This document shows, in pieces, positions 5,127 through 9,083 of a DNA stretch of 9,083 nucleotides. The stretch spans positions 1 to 9,083 of the forward strand of contig JBFMHD010000115.1 of the NCBI GenBank assembly GCA_040752395.1, given 5' to 3'. Origin of the DNA: JBFMHD01 sp040752395 [NCBI: Candidatus Hydrogenedentota bacterium]. Its GTDB lineage: Bacteria; JBFMHD01. The stretch's first letter is position 1. Each line of letters starts with the position of its first letter. Position numbers and translations under genes: made by a program. The notes under the pieces are model-generated. The model saw only the letters and a list, made by a program, of their open reading frames with translations. It was not told the DNA's origin and did not search any database.

Positions 5127-5600
5127 ATGCGTGATTCGATAATTATCACTTCGGTAGATTATATTATTAACTGGGCACGTAAATCTTCGCTCTGGCCTAT
5201 GACTTTTGGACTTGCCTGCTGCGCGATTGAGATGATGGCTACCGGTGCCTCCCGGTTTGACTGGGATAGGTTCGGCCTTATCCCAAGAGCTACTCCTCGA
5301 CAATCTGACCTGATGATAGTAGCAGGAACCGTAACACTAAAAATGGCTGAAAGAGTAAAAGTATTATACGAGCAGATGCCAGAACCTAAATATGTTATCG
5401 CAATGGGTTCCTGCGCAATATCAGGTGGACCCTATAGACCACAGGGTTATCACGTGCTTAAAGGCGTTGATTTAATTATACCTGTTGATGTCTATGTTCC
5501 TGGCTGTCCACCACGACCAGAGGCTTTATTTGATGGTATAATCGCTTTAAGAGAAAAGATAACAAAAACAAAAAACATCGCGAAAATACTAAAGGGGTAA
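5127..5600 (+). CDS. nuoB: NADH-quinone oxidoreductase subunit B (NuoB)
   Basis: NuoB carries the terminal iron-sulphur cluster N2, which passes electrons to quinone at the junction of the hydrophilic and membrane arms. All four cluster ligands are present in the 157-residue protein: the tandem Cys31-Cys32 in [10 protein letters not shown], Cys96 in GSCAISGG and Cys127 in [10 protein letters not shown]. The region [19 protein letters not shown] (44-62) is also typical. Translation is taken from ATG 5127; only a weak GGA lies close upstream, and a better GAGGAG at 5076-5081 is too far away. The preceding 57 bases (5070-5126) hold no recognisable signal. The gene sits 3 bases before the nuoC start codon, on the same transcript. 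Confidence 0.96.
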   Translation: MRDSIIITSVDYIINWARKSSLWPMTFGLACCAIEMMATGASRFDWDRFGLIPRATPRQSDLMIVAGTVTLKMAERVKVLYEQMPEPKYVIAMGSCAISGGPYRPQGYHVLKGVDLIIPVDVYVPGCPPRPEALFDGIIALREKITKTKNIAKILKG

Positions 5601-5603
5601 AAA

Positions 5604-6074
5604 TTGACACGAATCGAACTAACTAAAATCTATTCTCAATTATCTAATAAATTCCCGGATGCTATCTTACCTTTTACCCTACCTGCAAATGGTGATAGTT
5701 ATATCGAGATAAAACAGGAATCAATTTTAGTTATTGCAAGCGAGCTAAAAAATAATGGGTTTACCTCACTTGTCTGCATGACAGGTGTTGATGATGGAAA
5801 TACCTTTAGCATCAGATATCATCTCTATTCAATGCAAAAAAAAGAATGGGCTATATTAAAACTCAGTCTATCAAAAGATAACCCGGTTGTTGATTCAGTT
5901 TCAGGTATATGGAGAGCTGCGAACTGGCAGGAACGTGAAATATATGATATGTTTGGTATAAAATTTATAGGTCATCCTGATTTACGAAGGATTTTAATGC
6001 CAGAAGATTGGAGCGGATTCCCATTAAGAAGAGATTATGTAACACCATCCAGGTGGCACGGGATACCAGTGTAA
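5604..6074 (+). CDS. nuoC: NADH-quinone oxidoreductase subunit C (NuoC)
   Basis: NuoC is the 30-kDa-type subunit of the quinone-reducing module, packed against NuoD and NuoB. The 156-residue protein has the family signature near its end: GIWRAANWQEREIYDMFGIKF, then GHPDLRRILMPEDW and FPLRRDYV (about 102-147). The start is TTG at 5604, supported by AAAGGGG (5591-5597) 6 bases upstream. It is separate from nuoD, not fused as in Escherichia coli. The 70-base gap to nuoD (6075-6144) contains no gene and no clear regulatory signal. Confidence 0.94.
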   Translation: MTRIELTKIYSQLSNKFPDAILPFTLPANGDSYIEIKQESILVIASELKNNGFTSLVCMTGVDDGNTFSIRYHLYSMQKKEWAILKLSLSKDNPVVDSVSGIWRAANWQEREIYDMFGIKFIGHPDLRRILMPEDWSGFPLRRDYVTPSRWHGIPV

Positions 6075-6144
6075 CAGTACCTCCGTAAGCCATCAGAACG
6101 TGTGAAAAAATTGTAGTGAGCACCTTGCTATCTAAAAGAAAAAA

Positions 6145-7266
6145 ATGAGTGAATTTATTATTGAAGGCACGACATTATTCAAAGGTCCTCAACACCCGTC
6201 AACACACGGCGTTTTTCAGTTAAAATTAAAGACTGACGGCGAAATCGTTATTGACCTTGACCCTGTTATCGGTTATCTACATAGATGTTTTGAAAAGCAC
6301 TGTGAAAATATTAACTACACTCAAGTCATACCATATACAGACAGGCTCGATTACGTTGCTTCGATGAACAATAACTGGGGATATTGTCTCTGTGTAGAAA
6401 AGCTCGCTGGTATTGAGGTTCCGAAACGGGCTGAATTCATACGAGTAATCGTAGGTGAACTTAATCGTATAGCAAGCCATCTTGTGGCTTTTGGAACCTA
6501 CGGCATGGATATCGGTGCGTTTACGCCGTTTTTATACGCATTTCGTGAACGAGAATTTATCCTTGATCTTTTTGAAGAGCTCTGCGGTGCAAGACTTACT
6601 TATAATTTCGTAAGGATCGGTGGCGTAAGCTATGATCTGCCACCAGGCTGGCTCCAAAAATGCCTGGAGTTCTTAGATTATTTTCTCCCGTTTATTGATG
6701 AATACAATAACCTGCTTTCATATAATAAAATTTTTATAAAGCGAACTGCCAGAGTTGGCATCCTCTCAAAAGAACTCGCAATAGATTATAATGTAACAGG
6801 TCCTAATCTTCGTGCCTGCGGTATTGACTGGGACCTGCGTAGAGATGAGCCGTTCTCAGTCTATAAAGAACTCGAGTTTAATGTTTGTACTGGCAAAGAC
6901 GGGATTGGTGTATGTGGTGATTCCTGGAACAGATATTTTGTAAGGATGCTTGAGATGGCTGAATCAGTAAAAATTATAAAGCAGGCACTTGATATGATCC
7001 CTGACGGACCTGTAATGTCAAAATTTAACCCGCTTGCTTTTAAACCACCTGCTGGTGAAGCTTATGCGAGATGTGAGACACCACGTGGTGAGATCGGATT
7101 CTTTATTATGTCAAATGGAAGTGATAAACCATATCGCGTAAAGGTCAAATCCCCTTGTTTTTCTGCTATCTCTTCTATACCTGCTTTCTCAAAAGGTCTT
7201 ATGATCGCAGATATCGTTGCTGTAATCGGGTCACTTGATTTTGTTATGGGTGAGGTTGATAGATGA
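6145..7266 (+). CDS. nuoD: NADH-quinone oxidoreductase subunit D (NuoD)
   Basis: NuoD is the 49-kDa-type subunit that forms the quinone-binding pocket with NuoB; the fold is shared with the large subunit of [NiFe] hydrogenases. In the 373-residue protein the quinone-pocket residues are visible: GPQHPSTHGVF (14-24, His17 and His21) and DRLDYVASMNNN (66-77, Tyr70). Other typical segments are GELNRIASHL, GPNLRACGIDWDLRRDEP and ETPRGEIGFF, and the C-terminus VAVIGSLDFVMGEVDR matches the family's conserved end. The hydrogenase-type Ni-binding Cys pairs are absent, which favours complex I over a membrane hydrogenase. No strong Shine-Dalgarno precedes ATG 6145. The stop overlaps the nuoH start as ATGA. 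Confidence 0.96.
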   Translation: MSEFIIEGTTLFKGPQHPSTHGVFQLKLKTDGEIVIDLDPVIGYLHRCFEKHCENINYTQVIPYTDRLDYVASMNNNWGYCLCVEKLAGIEVPKRAEFIRVIVGELNRIASHLVAFGTYGMDIGAFTPFLYAFREREFILDLFEELCGARLTYNFVRIGGVSYDLPPGWLQKCLEFLDYFLPFIDEYNNLLSYNKIFIKRTARVGILSKELAIDYNVTGPNLRACGIDWDLRRDEPFSVYKELEFNVCTGKDGIGVCGDSWNRYFVRMLEMAESVKIIKQALDMIPDGPVMSKFNPLAFKPPAGEAYARCETPRGEIGFFIMSNGSDKPYRVKVKSPCFSAISSIPAFSKGLMIADIVAVIGSLDFVMGEVDR

Positions 7267-8303
7267 ACCTTATTGAAAAATTTTTAGGTAATTTTATACC
7301 AGATAACTACGTGATAATTGTTTCAGTTATTATATTCTTTGGTATTATCTTATCTATCCTTTCATTATATAATCTCTTTATTGTCTGGCTTGAGCGCAAA
7401 GTCGCGGGTCATATGCAGGTTCGACCAGGCCCAATGGTTACAGGTGGTTTTCATGGCTGGCTGCAGACAGTTGCTGATGGTATAAAACTTTTCTTAAAAG
7501 AAGATATTATCCCCAAAGAAGCTGATAATATTTTCTTCTGGATATCTCCTGCGCTTATTATGGCGGTCTCATTTGCGGTCTGGGTCTGCATCCCCCTTGG
7601 CATCGATTTAATTCCTGCTGACCTTAATCTTGGTATCTTCTTTATAATTGCGATATCTTCTCCAGTAGTAGTTGGCATTGTAATGGCTGGCTGGGCTTCA
7701 AAAAACAAATGGGCGATGCTCGGCGCATTCAGGTCAGCTGCACAGATTGTCTCTTATGAAATACCAGTCGCTCTCTCAATCCTGCCACCTATTATTTATG
7801 CAGGCACACTTTCTATGACAGGCATTGTAGATCTTCAGATAGGCGGGTTCTGGAACTGGCTTGTCTTTAGAAACCCATTCTTATTTTTAACTTTTATTAC
7901 TTATTATATCTCAGCTGTTGCTGAAGTTAACAGGTCACCTTTTGATCTACCTGAAGCTGAGAGTGAACTTGTTGCAGGGTTTCATACAGAATACAGCGGT
8001 ATGCGGTTTGCTATGTTCTTTTTTGCTGAATACTCGAATATGCTCGCAGTAAGTGCCATCGCAGTAACTCTGTTTCTTGGCGGCTGGTCTGGTCCGCTAC
8101 CTACATCTTTTGTACTCCGTATACCTGTTTCAGTCTTAAACTTTTTTGCTAAAACTATGTTTCTTGTATATCTGATGATATGGTTTCGGTGGACTTTCCC
8201 GAGACTTCGAGTCGACCAGCTTATGAACCTGTGCTGGAAATTTTTTATACCGCTATCATTTATTAATCTATTCGGAACAACTTTGTGGAAACTTTTATTA
8301 TGA
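7263..8303 (+). CDS. nuoH: NADH-quinone oxidoreductase subunit H (NuoH)
   Basis: NuoH is the multi-helix membrane subunit that connects the quinone site with the antiporter-like subunits. The 346-residue protein has about eight predicted membrane segments. Signatures: WLERKVAGHMQVRPGP (42-57), GWLQTVADGIKLFLKED (65-81), FRSAAQIVSYEIPVA (156-170) and AEVNRSPFDLPEAESELV (220-237), followed by AGFHTEYSGMRFA. The charged residues on these loops line the entry to the quinone chamber. nuoH follows nuoD directly, so nuoE, nuoF and nuoG are not at their usual place in this operon. It overlaps nuoD and nuoI by ATGA at both ends. Confidence 0.96.
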   Translation: MNLIEKFLGNFIPDNYVIIVSVIIFFGIILSILSLYNLFIVWLERKVAGHMQVRPGPMVTGGFHGWLQTVADGIKLFLKEDIIPKEADNIFFWISPALIMAVSFAVWVCIPLGIDLIPADLNLGIFFIIAISSPVVVGIVMAGWASKNKWAMLGAFRSAAQIVSYEIPVALSILPPIIYAGTLSMTGIVDLQIGGFWNWLVFRNPFLFLTFITYYISAVAEVNRSPFDLPEAESELVAGFHTEYSGMRFAMFFFAEYSNMLAVSAIAVTLFLGGWSGPLPTSFVLRIPVSVLNFFAKTMFLVYLMIWFRWTFPRLRVDQLMNLCWKFFIPLSFINLFGTTLWKLLL

Positions 8304-8776
8304 AATTTTTATCTTATTTTAAAGAAATTTATTCAAGTATCTACTCACTAATCGTTGGAATGCTTATAACAAATAAATATTTATTTAAACCCATCTTCAC
8401 AGTTCAATATCCGTTCGAAACACTGATATTCAAAGACCGGTTCCGTGGCATTGTTTTTAATGATATTTCTGACTGTATAGTCTGTGGCATGTGTGCCAGA
8501 ATCTGTCCACCTGGTTGCATAAACTTAAAATCAGAAAAGCGTAGTCCCGAAGAAACAATACCCCTTACATCAGATGGCAGAAAAAAAATGCTGAAACTTA
8601 CTACTTATATAATAGATATATCTAAGTGTATGTTCTGTGGCTTATGCACAGAGGTCTGTCCCACTAAATGCCTTAAGATGACAAAAAAGATAAAAGGGCT
8701 GATAAGTAATGACTACTATGATAGAAAATTGCTTATCTATGATTACATCGCACTAAATAGTAAGGAGTTAACATGA
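8300..8776 (+). CDS. nuoI: NADH-quinone oxidoreductase subunit I (NuoI), 2x[4Fe-4S] ferredoxin-like
   Basis: NuoI holds clusters N6a and N6b, which pass electrons to N2 in NuoB. The 158-residue protein contains two CxxCxxCxxxCP motifs, CIVCGMCARICP (Cys59, 62, 65, 69) and CMFCGLCTEVCP (Cys110, 113, 116, 120), enough for two [4Fe-4S] clusters. The N-terminus has the family's amphipathic helix ahead of the FKDRFRG segment (45-50). The start at ATG 8300 is preferred over GTG 8285 because it forms the ATGA overlap with the nuoH stop, the same arrangement seen at nuoD-nuoH. The stop codon itself overlaps the ATG of repeat copy 3. Confidence 0.95.
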   Translation: MKFLSYFKEIYSSIYSLIVGMLITNKYLFKPIFTVQYPFETLIFKDRFRGIVFNDISDCIVCGMCARICPPGCINLKSEKRSPEETIPLTSDGRKKMLKLTTYIIDISKCMFCGLCTEVCPTKCLKMTKKIKGLISNDYYDRKLLIYDYIALNSKELT

Positions 8777-8868
8777 GCGCGGGTTGCGTTCTACACTATT
8801 GGGTTTTTGGGTTTTTGGGTTCTTGGGTTATTGGGTTATTGCGTTTTTGCGCTCTACACAAAGCATGA
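8773..8868 (+). CDS. Putative leader ORF of repeat copy 3 (31 aa), overlapping the nuoI stop
   Basis: ATG at 8773 overlaps the nuoI stop as ATGA and is served by AAGGAG 5 bases upstream. The 31-residue peptide begins MSAGCVLHYWVFGFLGSW and stops at TGA 8866-8868. The different octamer count puts the end in another frame, so it is shorter than in copies 1 and 2. An ATGA junction with a good ribosome-binding site is what one expects for the next nuo gene, so this may be the original nuoJ initiation site with the repeat placed directly after it. Confidence 0.35.
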   Translation: MSAGCVLHYWVFGFLGSWVIGLLRFCALHKA

Positions 8869-8873
8869 AAAAC

Positions 8874-9039
8874 TAAAGATGATATAAAAAGAGTCGTGAG
8901 TCACAAGTCGCAAGTCGTGAGTCAAAACAAGACTCAAGACTCAAGACTTTTCAGCAGGCTCCGGGCTTTTGTCTCCAGCCGGCTGTAGTCCGTAGCCTGT
9001 AGCCTGTAGCCCGTCCTGACACCTCTCACTTCTTCCGTT
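8874..9039 (+). repeat. Nested heptamer block inside repeat copy 3
   Basis: This block consists of GAGTCGT/AAGTCGC-type heptamers (about 8891-8923), inverted GACTCAA heptamers (8931-8951), a GC-richer linker, CTGTAGC/CCGTAGC heptamers (about 8983-9013), and a CTCACTTCTTCCG segment. GAGTC and GACTC units can pair (for example 8912-8923 with 8931-8942) and are followed by TTTT at 8948-8951, so a weak intrinsic terminator or attenuator is possible. The same GAGTC/GACTC type occurs at 88-152. Confidence 0.6.
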
Positions 9040-9083
9040 ATCTTGCTTCTTGCTTCTACTTGATATCATTAGAGTTACAATGT

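Larger units (their letters stand above)
8762..9083 (+). repeat. Dispersed leader-ORF repeat, copy 3, with internal insertion; cut by the window end
   Basis: AAGGAG (8762-8767), five bases and ATG (8773) start the element. The hairpin arms are GAGCGC (8775-8780) and GCGTTC (8786-8791); the changed base still pairs as G-U in RNA. Octamers follow (gggttttt twice, gggttctt, gggttatt twice, gcgttttt), then the second GCGCTCTACAC. After GATGAAAAAC-type sequence about 165 bases of other repeats replace some 13 bases. The shared right end (ATCTTGCTTCTTGCTTCTAC through GAGTTACAATG) resumes at 9040 and reaches the window edge. Its left edge coincides with the nuoI stop. Confidence 0.85.

Noticed and set aside
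5109-5303. ORF on the - strand opposite nuoB
   Set aside because: It is a frame shadow of the highly conserved nuoB coding sequence.
8285-8299. GTG 8285 as the start of nuoI
   Set aside because: ATG 8300 forms the ATGA overlap used at other junctions in this operon and gives the normal N-terminus.

Overview
The window is an AT-rich bacterial chromosome segment with compact, often overlapping genes. It holds part of a respiratory complex I operon, two smaller gene clusters, and three copies of a dispersed repeat that has the form of a small leader ORF. No rRNA, tRNA or transposase gene is visible, so the host cannot be named with certainty. The low GC, the complex I gene order and the abundant nested 7- and 8-base degenerate repeats suggest a genome from an uncultured candidate phylum (WOR-3-like or similar). 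That placement is an inference with low confidence.

Layout. Positions 1-153 are non-coding, G-rich and made of degenerate repeats. Repeat copy 1 (154-333) follows and leads into a tightly overlapping three-gene cluster on the + strand: an unrecognised 78-residue protein (349-585), an RpiB-family protein with an altered active site and an extra C-terminal tail (582-1199), and a mannose-1-phosphate guanylyltransferase (1199-2308). A convergent gene on the - strand (2366-2785) encodes a small GGQ protein related to peptidyl-tRNA-hydrolysing release and rescue factors; repeat copy 2 (2804-2969, - strand) lies directly upstream of it. A DUF2156 protein (3057-3956, +) follows.

From 4124 to the right edge runs a complex I operon in the order nuoA, nuoB, nuoC, nuoD, nuoH, nuoI. 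It lacks nuoE, nuoF and nuoG between nuoD and nuoH, as in 11-subunit complexes without the NADH-oxidising module. Two features interrupt it. A pair of small overlapping genes (4619-4924 and 4911-5069) lies between nuoA and nuoB. Repeat copy 3 (8762 to the end) begins exactly at the nuoI stop codon, where nuoJ would be expected.

The most interesting element is the repeat. All three copies share a Shine-Dalgarno sequence exactly 5 bases before an ATG, a hairpin whose stem starts at the G of that ATG, a run of GGGTTATT-like octamers, a second copy of the hairpin arm, a TTGCTTC-like heptamer run and a conserved right end. In copies 1 and 2 the right end is followed at once by the start region of a gene. 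In copy 2 the leader ORF ends in TAATG, overlapping the start codon of the rescue-factor gene. This is consistent with a mobile or spreading translational leader, although it might be only a dispersed repeat.
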